In this document: positions 23,404 to 32,013 of the stretch, one piece after another
Layout of the letters: each line of letters starts with the position of its first letter
Position numbering within the stretch: position 1 is the first letter of the stretch
NCBI GenBank assembly: GCA_910588795.1
Contig: CAJURI010000013.1
Span: 1-47,261 of the forward strand
From: an uncultured Duncaniella sp.
GTDB taxonomy: Bacteria; Bacteroidota; Bacteroidia; Bacteroidales; Muribaculaceae
DNA length: 47,261 nucleotides
Direction of reading: 5' to 3'
The notes under the pieces: model-generated
Database searches by the model: none
The model's input: only the letters and a program-made list of their open reading frames with translations
Told to the model about the DNA's origin: nothing
Position numbers and translations under genes: made by a program

Positions 23404-24591
23404 TTATTTAAGATTGTTTTCAAGGTAAACGTCTATATCGATAGGACGATTGGTGGAGCAGACGAGACGGCCTGCGGGATCGATGAGGATGAGGCGCGGA
23501 ATGGTGCTTATAGCATATGCGCGTGAGGGCTCTTTGATCTGTTCGGGGTTGAGACGGAGCTGGGTCCACTCCATTTTTTCTTCAGACATAGCCTTGTCCC
23601 AGTCAGCCTTATCCTCGTCACAGGAGATGCTGTAGACGTTGAGCTTGCCGGCGTACTGTTCATGGAGCTTGCGCACATGCGGAATGGCGGCACGACACGG
23701 AGAGCACCATGATGCCCAGAAGTCGATGAATGTGTATTTACCAGGGGTAACATAGCTCGACATTGGACGTGCCACGCCATCGGTGTTGTCGACGTTGAAA
23801 TCAAAGAATTTCTGTCCGAGACAATGCTTCATGGCCCGCTCCCCAGCCTTGCACACAAAGTTCACGCGGGCGGTGTCGGGACAAGCCTTAACGCTCTCGA
23901 CCATGGCTTTGATCTCATCGCTTGTGTAAGCGAAAATTTTTGAGAGCTCCTTTACCGTAAGATATGCCGAGAAGTGATAGGCGGGATGAGAAGCTATGAA
24001 GTCACGCATGGCTGCTGCGAGACCAGCCTCTGCTTCGAATTTCTTCTTATCGTATATAGCCATAGTGTCGGGATGATTCTGTGTCTCCATCCACTTTCCG
24101 GCATGCTTGAGTCCGATAACCTTGACATTCTCCTCGGCAGCTGCATATTTCGCCAGATACTCGGCAAACTGGTCATGGGATCTGCTTCCCGATACTTTCA
24201 TGAATTTCTCGTTGACAACAAACGGATTGATTTTGGCAATGCTGTCAAGAGACAATGTGTAGGACACATCAATGTCGGAATTCTCCACCATTATGCGCGA
24301 GGAAAGGAGCCGGTAGAAGCCGGAGTTCTTGTTGCGGACCTGAAAGAAGGCCATCTCACACATGGAAGGCATGTCCACCGAACCGGAGAGGGTGAAATTT
24401 CCGTCGGTCGTGATTGCTTCGGCAATCATTTTAGGCTCAGCCCCCTCCACATTCACGAGATTAACCTTAGTGCTGTCAGCAATCCCGGGGAGGAAGCCCT
24501 TGATGGTGAAACTGTCGGCCGCAGCGGCGTTAGACACGCATCCAGCAGCAATCGCACTTACGAAAAACAAACTTGCTAATCGAGTGTACAT
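23404..24591 (-). CDS. TlpA-like thioredoxin protein, tandem paralogue
   Basis: This 395-residue protein has the same layout as the next gene downstream: signal peptide ending near residue 25, DUF4369-type domain (FTIKGFLPGIADSTKVNLVN), helical linker and thioredoxin domain with DFWASWCSPCR near residue 296. The two are clearly diverged duplicates. The signal peptide includes a cysteine (AAGC at 16-19) that could serve as a lipidation site. Its start codon directly abuts a 198-bp MITE-like element, so that element forms its whole leader and may supply a promoter. Confidence 0.9.
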   Translation of the reverse strand: MYTRLASLFFVSAIAAGCVSNAAAADSFTIKGFLPGIADSTKVNLVNVEGAEPKMIAEAITTDGNFTLSGSVDMPSMCEMAFFQVRNKNSGFYRLLSSRIMVENSDIDVSYTLSLDSIAKINPFVVNEKFMKVSGSRSHDQFAEYLAKYAAAEENVKVIGLKHAGKWMETQNHPDTMAIYDKKKFEAEAGLAAAMRDFIASHPAYHFSAYLTVKELSKIFAYTSDEIKAMVESVKACPDTARVNFVCKAGERAMKHCLGQKFFDFNVDNTDGVARPMSSYVTPGKYTFIDFWASWCSPCRAAIPHVRKLHEQYAGKLNVYSISCDEDKADWDKAMSEEKMEWTQLRLNPEQIKEPSRAYAISTIPRLILIDPAGRLVCSTNRPIDIDVYLENNLK

Positions 24592-24592
24592 A

Positions 24593-24790
24593 ATAAGTAA
24601 CTCTTACAAATTAGTTATAATTAAAATAATTTCAAGTAACCCTTCGGGCTAACACATCCTTATTCGTCTTTTCGGTGATTTTCGCGCTGTAGCTCAGTCG
24701 TGTAGCTCGCTACACTCCTTCGCTCCATCTCGAAAATCTCTCGAAAATACTTCATAATTATGTGTCAGCTAATTTATGCGAGTTACTTAT
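24593..24790 (-). mobile_element. MITE-like element, long copy
   Basis: Terminal inverted repeats of 22 bp lie at 24593-24614 and 24769-24790 and match at 19 of 22 positions (ATAAGTAACTC at each tip). Inside are nested inverted repeats: GATTTTCG/CGAAAATC (24677-24684 and 24731-24738) and GTGTAGC/GCTACAC (24700-24706 and 24709-24715). There is no coding capacity. A shorter copy lies at 26512-26658. The element ends 1 bp before the start codon of the minus-strand TlpA-like gene. On that strand, TTG, 19 nt, TAATTTG could act as a promoter. Confidence 0.8.
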
Positions 24791-24827
24791 CACATAGAGT
24801 ATTGGTTATTTTTTTCTATTGCATGAA

Positions 24828-25529
24828 TCATCGCTGAGCATCGCGGCACCAGCGGACCGAGAGAAGGTTTGTGCGGTCGGTGGCGTCGCGCCCTACCCCA
24901 TCGTTGCCAAATACAATCTTACGGAAATAAGCTGTCTTTTTGAGGCCGGCGTCAGGGGCAGGTGTCGAAGTCCAGTAATAGCCGAACTCTTTTTCATGAT
25001 TTATTTTCTTGTCGATCCATCCTTGATTCCTGACACCGATCATGGCACCGCCGAGGAGCAATGCAAGCTGCGAACCGGAATCCTCAGCCATCAAGGCGAG
25101 ACCGGCACTTCCGCGCATACCGAGAGCGTCCACATCGTCGCTTCCGAGGGCGCGCTCAAGGTTTTTCCAGTCTTCATCGGACGGAAGACGCCATCCGTCA
25201 GGCACAGAAGCAAGAGCGTCGTCGTAGGTGAGAAGATTCCCATAACGAGGCATATACTCGGTCTCAGCATATTCCAACTGGCCGCTAAAGGCAAGTGCGT
25301 TGCCCCAGCCCTGATCGTTATCGAACTCATGTTCAAGCATAGACGCACCGTTGCGGGCATTGGATGTGGTCCATTCAAGATTGCCGATGCGCACCCAACC
25401 ATATTCGTTGCCAAGATCGTCGGTCATAGTGCCGGAAGCGGACGGAGTGACCACCGCATCATCATCGTCACTACATGATGCGAACAGGCAAGGGATGACT
25501 GCAAGGGCCATATATAATATCTTTTTCAT
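24828..25529 (-). CDS. FISUMP-domain lipoprotein
   Basis: This 233-residue protein has a lipoprotein signal peptide with lipobox LFASC (Cys19) and an acidic DDDD stretch just after it, which resembles a surface-export signal. The rest matches the Fibrobacter succinogenes major paralogous (FISUMP) domain: VRIGNLEWTTSNARNG near 45, GWRLPSDEDWKNLERALG near 110, GYYWTSTP near 190 and LSVRWCRD at the end. These domains are thought to bind extracellular ligands. It lies between the 307-residue lipoprotein and the TlpA pair, so it is probably an accessory binding protein of the SusC/SusD system. Confidence 0.88.
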   Translation of the reverse strand: MKKILYMALAVIPCLFASCSDDDDAVVTPSASGTMTDDLGNEYGWVRIGNLEWTTSNARNGASMLEHEFDNDQGWGNALAFSGQLEYAETEYMPRYGNLLTYDDALASVPDGWRLPSDEDWKNLERALGSDDVDALGMRGSAGLALMAEDSGSQLALLLGGAMIGVRNQGWIDKKINHEKEFGYYWTSTPAPDAGLKKTAYFRKIVFGNDGVGRDATDRTNLLSVRWCRDAQR

Positions 25530-25587
25530 AATAATCTATATTAAAAAAACACAAAAGTTAAGTAACGTGGATGGATTTCTTTGTCTG

Positions 25588-26511
25588 TCAAAACACATAG
25601 CCGGCCGACAGGAAAGCGTCTCTTACAGCACGATACTTGGTCATAACCTTCGGGTACTCCCCATACATTTCCTCTACCTCATCGGGGGTGTAGTCGAATG
25701 CAAGGTTGAAAAAGTCTTTGAAATCATCATTTCCATACATATGGAACATGTCGTAGGCCGGATAGTACAGATTGAAGAATCCTATGTAGCCCAAATTATA
25801 AATAATAGACATGTTGATTCCGTCCCATTCCGGCGCGACACTCGATATGTACTTTCCGAGATAGACGGACGACAGTGCACGAAATTCCTCAAATTCGGGA
25901 GCCGACTGGTATAGATTGCTGATCTTGACGTTAAGGATGTCCTTGCACACTTCCTTGAAATACTCCTCAATCTGCTGATCAGTGACAGCCTCGTCCATTA
26001 TCTCTCCTACAGAGACAGCACGGCAGCTAACATTATTGACAGTCTTGACTTCCGCGGGCCCGTAATAGTCAGTTGAAGTCAAAGTCTTTACCGCCATGAT
26101 CGAGAACGGACGCAATTTCTCGCCAAAATGAGGCATCAGATAGCGTGAGATCAGTTCAGCGGCGCGTGACTTGTCACTGTCGTTATCAAACAGCTCCCAA
26201 CTGTATTCGACATTCTCGTTGTAGGATGTGACATTGTAACGGAAATCGATCTTCTCCTCTTTCCAAACATCATCGCCGAAAGCATCCTTTCCGAGATATT
26301 CCCGACGCAGCACATCCGAGAACAGGAGGTTAACCTTGTTGTCATTGTAGAATTTACGACGCACCTCAGCTTCCGGGCCAGTGGCATCATCAGGAACCTT
26401 ATAGAAGTTCTCTTCCTGCCGAGTAGGCTCAAGGATCTCGTCGCTGTCAGAACATCCGGCAAAAGATGAGCCGATCAGCGCGCAGAAAGCATATATAAAT
26501 ATTTTTTTCAT
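25588..26511 (-). CDS. SusC/SusD-associated lipoprotein, metallohydrolase-like but without HExxH
   Basis: This 307-residue protein has lipobox FAGC (Cys20), then acidic residues suited to surface display. Its size, its position after SusD and its N-terminal pattern (FYNDNKVNLLFSDVL, YNVTSYNENVEYSWELFDND) recall the family called substrate import-associated zinc metallohydrolase lipoprotein. I find no HExxH motif anywhere; the region where it would fall reads SIIYNLGYIGF. It may therefore be a catalytically dead, ligand-binding relative, or another family altogether. Its start codon abuts the short MITE-like copy. My family assignment is tentative. Confidence 0.65.
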   Translation of the reverse strand: MKKIFIYAFCALIGSSFAGCSDSDEILEPTRQEENFYKVPDDATGPEAEVRRKFYNDNKVNLLFSDVLRREYLGKDAFGDDVWKEEKIDFRYNVTSYNENVEYSWELFDNDSDKSRAAELISRYLMPHFGEKLRPFSIMAVKTLTSTDYYGPAEVKTVNNVSCRAVSVGEIMDEAVTDQQIEEYFKEVCKDILNVKISNLYQSAPEFEEFRALSSVYLGKYISSVAPEWDGINMSIIYNLGYIGFFNLYYPAYDMFHMYGNDDFKDFFNLAFDYTPDEVEEMYGEYPKVMTKYRAVRDAFLSAGYVF

Positions 26512-26658
26512 TGTAAATCACTCTTATAAATTAGTTATAATAGTTCCAAGTAACCCTTCGAGCTGACACATACATATTATTCTTATCGGTGGTTTTTGCG
26601 CTGTCACTCGACAATACTTCAAAATTATGTATCAGATAATTTATGCGAGTTACTTAAT
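26512..26658 (-). mobile_element. MITE-like element, short copy
   Basis: About 147 bp share the ends and internal blocks of the element at 24593-24790: CTCTTATAAATTAGTTATAA, CCAAGTAACCCTTCG, and the right end ATAATTTATGCGAGTTACTT. The central hairpin part is shortened. It fills nearly all of the 176-bp gap between susD and the next gene. It is in the same orientation as the long copy and likewise touches the start codon of its downstream minus-strand gene. Confidence 0.75.
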
Positions 26659-26687
26659 AAAATTTTGACATAAAATAGTCAACCATA

Positions 26688-28313
26688 TCACCATTCCCAA
26701 CCGGGGAAGCCGCCACCCTGACCGCCACCGCCGGTGTCGTCAGGACGGTCAACACGCACTACATCACGCTGTGGGCGTGTGTTATTGCCGATAGATGGCT
26801 GGAATTCCCTTACAGGGCGAGGTATAGGAAGGGTGTATCCCTCGTCGAATTCTTCAAGACGGAACACTTCGGCATAACTGAACTCTTTAATGCCCCACGA
26901 ACCAGTAGCAGCATAGTAGCCATGGGCATGCTCTATGGTCTTTGACCAACGATAGGGCTTACACACGGTGTAACGCCTCAGATCGAACCAGCGGTGGCCT
27001 TCAAGAATGAACTCACGTGCGCGCTCCTCACGTATGAGATCGATAAGATCATTGCCGGACTGAGAGACAGAGACGGCCTCCTCATAGCGGGTATTCATAA
27101 ATGACTCGAGCGTTGTGCGAGCAAGATTCTCATTGTTGTCAAAAGCAGAAGCTTCGGCAAGTATCAGATAGGCTTCGGGGGTACGGAGGAGGAATGTGCT
27201 TGAGACATCGGAAATAGTGCTTCGCTTGCTGAACTGGCCATTGCGCTTGATGAATACCGGCGAGACGCCCAAGACTTCAGACTTACCAATATAAAGCTGA
27301 GAACGCAGGTCGCCGGCGGAAAATTTACTATTCATCTCGTCAGACACACAGAAGTGAGGAGAAAGCTTATTGCCAAAGTCGTCCACATTGTCGGAGAAAA
27401 TGTCAGCGATCCTGTATCCGCCCATCGAGAACAGAGTCTCGGGGGATGAGAGATACACACAGTCATCACCGACCGCCTTGGTGTGAAGGTCAAGAAGGCG
27501 TCGATTCTGATCAAGAGTCAGCGAGGCGTAGCGCGCGGCATTCTTCCAGTCCTGCATGTAGAGATACACACGGCTCTTGAGCAAAAGGGCTGCGGAGTAT
27601 GTGGCTCTGTGGAGAGACTTTACCGGCGTGCCATTAAGCAGCGACTCGGCCTGTGAAAGGTCATCGATGATCCTCGAATAGGTGGTAGAAAGGCTCTCAC
27701 GTACATATTCCTGATCCTGAACGAACTCGGTGGTCTTGACCGGCACGCCGGGAGTAGATGCAGCAGTGGCCGGGTCGTAAGGCTTCGCATACATGTTGGC
27801 AAGCAGGAAATAATAGGCAGCACGGAGGAAATATGCCTCACCCTTCACACGCTGCTTCTGCACAGCGTCATCCTTGTCGTTCTCAGGTTGCTCGTCGATG
27901 AGGTAAATCACCATATTGCAGACATTAATCTTACCGTACAGGTTATTCCAGTAATTGTCGTCGCCGCCTACGTATTTCTTGAGAGGATTGTAGCCCATCT
28001 CAGGCTGCCATGTATAGTAGGAATACATGGTCGACTGATAATTATGATTGTCATATTCATTGACAAATGTCTGCTTTATCTCGTCCGACATAAAATGGAG
28101 ACACTCGATATCATCGCCGTTTCTGCCTGTAGCCGCCATAGCGGAGGGCTGGAGGTATGCGGAACCTATGAGCACCTCGTCCAGATCCTGCCAGCTCTCC
28201 ACCTTGGACAGATCCTGTGAATATTCCTGAAGGAAATCCGAGCAGGATGACATGCCGCCAGCGACCAATGTCCCCACGGCAAGATTCATGATATATTTAT
28301 ATATAGTTTTCAT
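26688..28313 (-). CDS. SusD/RagB nutrient-binding outer-membrane lipoprotein
   Basis: This 541-residue surface lipoprotein works with SusC as the lid that binds glycans or peptides and delivers them to the TonB-dependent channel. Lipobox MSSC gives Cys24. The SusD fold is supported by KGEAYFLRAAYYFLLANMYA near 155 (the TPR-like part), RATYSAALLLKSRVYLYMQDW near 240, and the late EERAREFILEGHRWFDLRRY. The C-terminal 20 residues are rich in Gly, Asp and Trp. It starts 22 bp after susC. The ligand cannot be inferred from the sequence alone, but a divergent beta-galactosidase suggests a galactose-containing glycan. Confidence 0.96.
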   Translation of the reverse strand: MKTIYKYIMNLAVGTLVAGGMSSCSDFLQEYSQDLSKVESWQDLDEVLIGSAYLQPSAMAATGRNGDDIECLHFMSDEIKQTFVNEYDNHNYQSTMYSYYTWQPEMGYNPLKKYVGGDDNYWNNLYGKINVCNMVIYLIDEQPENDKDDAVQKQRVKGEAYFLRAAYYFLLANMYAKPYDPATAASTPGVPVKTTEFVQDQEYVRESLSTTYSRIIDDLSQAESLLNGTPVKSLHRATYSAALLLKSRVYLYMQDWKNAARYASLTLDQNRRLLDLHTKAVGDDCVYLSSPETLFSMGGYRIADIFSDNVDDFGNKLSPHFCVSDEMNSKFSAGDLRSQLYIGKSEVLGVSPVFIKRNGQFSKRSTISDVSSTFLLRTPEAYLILAEASAFDNNENLARTTLESFMNTRYEEAVSVSQSGNDLIDLIREERAREFILEGHRWFDLRRYTVCKPYRWSKTIEHAHGYYAATGSWGIKEFSYAEVFRLEEFDEGYTLPIPRPVREFQPSIGNNTRPQRDVVRVDRPDDTGGGGQGGGFPGWEW

Positions 28314-28335
28314 TTTTGCAGTCAGAATGTAATGA

Positions 28336-31300
28336 TTAGAATGCGATATTTAAGCCGAATGAGAAACTCGGACGGTCGGAAAGCTGTATGGTAGTGAATC
28401 CGCCTTGTGTTGGAGTCTGCCCCTTAAGCTCTTTGGCACACCATGTGTGAAGGTTGTTTCCGGAGGCATGCACCTCAAGGCGAGAAAGGCCCCAGGAGGA
28501 TATCAGGCGTTCGGGCAGCTCATATGACACATTCACGCTCGCAAGCTTAAGATAGTCGGCACTTACCACACGGAGGTCGCTATAGTCGTACATGTCCCAA
28601 TAGCTGTTGGCAATGACATTGATATAATCAGAACCGGAACCTGTCGTAGACCAGTGGTTGAGATACTTGAAATAGCTCGGATGTCCATTCGCAATGATAG
28701 CGGGGATGTCGGTGTGAAGCTCGTCGCCCGGTTTCTGCCAACGGTCAAGATAGTCGCGGCTGAGGTTGAGCTCGGGACGTATCTCGCTGGCACTTGCTAT
28801 CGATGCCCCGGAAGCAGATTTTGCCGCAGAACTGTACATTCCGAACAGACGGGTCTTAGCACCAAGGCTATAATTGAATGAGGCAGTGACATAAAGACGC
28901 TTCCAGCGCAGACGTGTGCTGAAGCTGCCCGACATGTATGGCTCGCGTGAGCCGGTAGCGGCAAGCACGCGCGTGTATGTGTCATACTTGCTGAGACCTA
29001 TAAGCTCATCGACATGGTCATACCAGTCATCAAACAAAGGACCGCCGTCGACAGGACTAAGGCCAAGGTAGCGGTAAGAGTAGAATGTCCCAACAGGCTG
29101 CCCTTTCACGACAGCATTTCCATTGAGAAAGTCCTGGAGATTGTAGGACTCGCCTGCCGGCAGAGACTCTATGGAGTTGAGGACCCTCGAGAAGGAGCCT
29201 GACACACTCAACTGCCAGTCACGAGTCTGAATGGGACGGCCTGTTATGCTGATGCTGTAGCCATCGTTGGAAATGTTGCCACCATTTACGATATATGAGC
29301 TGTAACCGTTCACTGTAGATATGCTCTTGGTCATGAAAGCATCCTTAGTGCGCTTGAAATACACGTCGCCTTCAAGCTCCAGACGGTTGTTAAGGAAGGC
29401 AATATCGAATCCGAGGTTGACACTCGTGGTCTTTTCCCAACGCAAATCGGGATTGGGGTTACGGGACACTGTGGAGGAGAATTCACCGAAATAGTCGTCC
29501 ATCGGGCCTTTCTTTATAATCATCACAGGCGACTGGTCGCTGAGCATGTTGCCCTGGAAGCCATAAGAAGCTTTAAGGGTGAAGCGGTCAATCCATGTGA
29601 GCTGCCTTATGAAACTGAGCTGCGCTGGGTCAAAGGAAGCGGAGACGGACCACACGGGAAGGATCTTGTCGTTAGCCCTGTCACCGAAATTGTTGGAACC
29701 GTCGATACGGGCGTTGGCATTGAGGAATACCATGCGCCTCCAATTGTAGCTTGCTGTAGCGTAAGCCGATATCACGTTGGCCTTATTATTGGAAATGACG
29801 GGAACGTTATTGGCAAGCCATGACTTGTAGTTGGGGTAATTGTCGAGATTTATGCCGGAGACGAATGACATGCCGCGATCGGGGAAGTATCCACGGTCAA
29901 TGCGGTTATATCCGTCATAAGTATTCGAAGAAGCTTCAAATCCGAGACCGCCGCTTATGTTGTGGATCTCGCCTTCACCGAGATATTTGTTGGCATCAAG
30001 CTGCAGACGTCCGGTCCAGCTATTGTTGCGAGTGTTGTTGAACGTCAATTCACCACCCTGCGGCATCACACTTTCGGGGCTTGCCGGCACACCGTATTCG
30101 CTATCACGGAGCTCTGCGGCGTACCATGTGCGGTCGCCCCAGTAGCTATGCATGTCGGTGGAGCTTGTGGTGTAAGAGAAAATCGCGTTGGCAGAGAGCC
30201 AGTCAGTGAAACGGAAGCGGAGGTTGGCGTTCAGAGTCACCGTGGACTGTTTCTGTTTGTTGTAGCTGTTGGCAAGCTCGTTGAGGATGTTATAGTTGTG
30301 GCCGTAGCTGTAACGCTGAAGCTTGCTATAATAATAAGGTGACCCGTCACGATTGTAGGCCGGGATTGCGCGACTCGCGCTGTAGGCATAATCCACGGGG
30401 TTGATCGACTCCTGATTGTATTCCCTTTCATTGACATTTCCGGTCACACCGAATGAAGCAGACAGCCACGGGGCAAAATTGATGTCGAGATTGACCATGG
30501 CATTGTAACGACGGTTGGTGGTGCCCTTTATCACATCGTCATTGTCCATGAATCCGAGAGAAGCGTAATACACACCGCGCTCTCCACCGCCGCTGACACT
30601 TGCATTGTGCTGCTGGGAGAAACTGTCGTGGGTGAGAAGATCAAACCAGTCGGTGTTGACAGTCTCGACATATGCAAGCTCGCTGTCGAACTGCTCCTGA
30701 GTAATCTCCTTATTGAACAGACGCATCATGAGCCCTTCATAGCCAACCATGGAAGAGTTTGTATTGTAGACATAATGGTCGTTCCACAATTCACGGGAAA
30801 GCTGAATGCGCTCCTTGGAGTTCATGACGTCGACGGACTTGTCGGAGTAGCGAGGACGGAACTTCCAAGTGAATGTGTTGTTGTAACGGATCTGAGGTTT
30901 CCCCTCTCGGCCGCGCTTGGTGGTGATGACAATAACACCGTTTGCGGCCTTTGTTCCGTAAAGGGCAGTCGCGGAGGCGTCCTTAAGAATGTCAAGACGC
31001 TCTATATCCTGCGGGTTCAGGCCAGCTATGGCATTGCCGATACGGTTGACATAGTCGGGGTCGTTTAGGTCCTCGGCCGAGATGGGGACAGGGTCCTGCA
31101 CGACGATACCGTCGACAACCCACAGCGGCTCACGGTTGCCGATAATCGAGGAAGTGCCACGAATACGTATCTTCGGGGCTGCTCCGGCCTCACCGGAATT
31201 TGACATGAACATAAGGTCAGGCACCTGACCTTCGAGCATCTGATCAATCGAGATAGCATCGGGACGCAGAATATCCTCGGCCTTGATAGATGTGATGGCA

Positions 31301-31743
31301 CTTGTGGAAGCGCGCTTGTCGATCACCTGATAACCGGTGACCACGACGTCCTGAAGTACATTTGCGTCATCCTCAAGCATAACGGCCACCATGTCGCCAT
31401 TCCATGTGACCTCGGCTTTTTTCATTCCTATATAGGAAATCTCAAGTTTTACACTCGACCGACCTTTTGCCGGAAGAGAGAACATGCCGTAAACATCGGT
31501 GGCAGTTGCCGCTCTCGGATTTTTCTTCTCCCATACTGAGGCTCCAGGAAGAGGATCTCCATGGGTATCGGTAACGATGCCCGTTATTACTGCGACATGC
31601 TTTACATCAGCACTTTGCTTAGATTTTGGGGGGGTGATTTGCCCCACTGACCTACCGGTATCGGCGGCATATGCCCCTGCCACTGACAGAGTTGCCATAG
31701 CTACCACCAAGCACCGGATTTTCCAAAAGGTAATGGTTCTCAT
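28336..31743 (-). CDS. SusC/RagA family TonB-dependent outer-membrane transporter
   Basis: This 1135-residue outer-membrane importer is powered by TonB-ExbBD. The order of parts is: signal peptide (about 1-26), CarboxypepD_reg-like domain (ITGIVTDTHGDPLPGASVWE onward), TonB-box-like DVVVTGYQ, plug with the SusC signature ALYGTKAANGVIVITTKRG near 265, then a 22-strand barrel ending in FGLNIAF with the terminal Phe typical of outer-membrane proteins. It is the first gene of an operon of SusC, SusD, two lipoproteins and two TlpA-like proteins. I see no adjacent sigma/anti-sigma pair or hybrid two-component regulator within the window. Confidence 0.97.
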   Translation of the reverse strand: MRTITFWKIRCLVVAMATLSVAGAYAADTGRSVGQITPPKSKQSADVKHVAVITGIVTDTHGDPLPGASVWEKKNPRAATATDVYGMFSLPAKGRSSVKLEISYIGMKKAEVTWNGDMVAVMLEDDANVLQDVVVTGYQVIDKRASTSAITSIKAEDILRPDAISIDQMLEGQVPDLMFMSNSGEAGAAPKIRIRGTSSIIGNREPLWVVDGIVVQDPVPISAEDLNDPDYVNRIGNAIAGLNPQDIERLDILKDASATALYGTKAANGVIVITTKRGREGKPQIRYNNTFTWKFRPRYSDKSVDVMNSKERIQLSRELWNDHYVYNTNSSMVGYEGLMMRLFNKEITQEQFDSELAYVETVNTDWFDLLTHDSFSQQHNASVSGGGERGVYYASLGFMDNDDVIKGTTNRRYNAMVNLDINFAPWLSASFGVTGNVNEREYNQESINPVDYAYSASRAIPAYNRDGSPYYYSKLQRYSYGHNYNILNELANSYNKQKQSTVTLNANLRFRFTDWLSANAIFSYTTSSTDMHSYWGDRTWYAAELRDSEYGVPASPESVMPQGGELTFNNTRNNSWTGRLQLDANKYLGEGEIHNISGGLGFEASSNTYDGYNRIDRGYFPDRGMSFVSGINLDNYPNYKSWLANNVPVISNNKANVISAYATASYNWRRMVFLNANARIDGSNNFGDRANDKILPVWSVSASFDPAQLSFIRQLTWIDRFTLKASYGFQGNMLSDQSPVMIIKKGPMDDYFGEFSSTVSRNPNPDLRWEKTTSVNLGFDIAFLNNRLELEGDVYFKRTKDAFMTKSISTVNGYSSYIVNGGNISNDGYSISITGRPIQTRDWQLSVSGSFSRVLNSIESLPAGESYNLQDFLNGNAVVKGQPVGTFYSYRYLGLSPVDGGPLFDDWYDHVDELIGLSKYDTYTRVLAATGSREPYMSGSFSTRLRWKRLYVTASFNYSLGAKTRLFGMYSSAAKSASGASIASASEIRPELNLSRDYLDRWQKPGDELHTDIPAIIANGHPSYFKYLNHWSTTGSGSDYINVIANSYWDMYDYSDLRVVSADYLKLASVNVSYELPERLISSWGLSRLEVHASGNNLHTWCAKELKGQTPTQGGFTTIQLSDRPSFSFGLNIAF

Positions 31744-31793
31744 TGCGTGAGATGCTAAATGATTGATATACGATAAGTTTATTCTTGTAGGGG

Positions 31794-31801
31794 CAAATTT
31801 A
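31794..31801 (-). promoter_or_regulatory. -7 box of the susC operon
   Basis: On the minus strand this reads TAAATTTG, about 50 nt before the susC start codon. A weak TTTAAG lies near -33. The 270-bp divergent region with the beta-galactosidase gene is very AT-rich and would suit control of both directions by one regulator (inference). Confidence 0.65.
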
Positions 31802-31951
31802 GAAAATAATTCTTAAACTTACATCACTTTTACGAGGAAAAAATGCGATTTTTGCTAAAAATATTATATATGTTTCGGAATAATGTTATCAAACATATTC
31901 CATTAACAATCATTAACTGTAAAATTTCCTTTATCATACATATATATGTCA

Positions 31952-31959
31952 TAACTTTG
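31952..31959 (+). promoter_or_regulatory. -7 box of the GH2 beta-galactosidase gene
   Basis: TAACTTTG matches TAnnTTTG, about 55 nt before ATG 32014. AT-rich palindromic sequence (CATACATATATATG) lies immediately upstream and might be an operator. Confidence 0.6.
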
Positions 31960-32013
31960 TAAATATTATACCATATTATTAAAGCACATCTATTATATCA
32001 CATTTCAGGAGTT

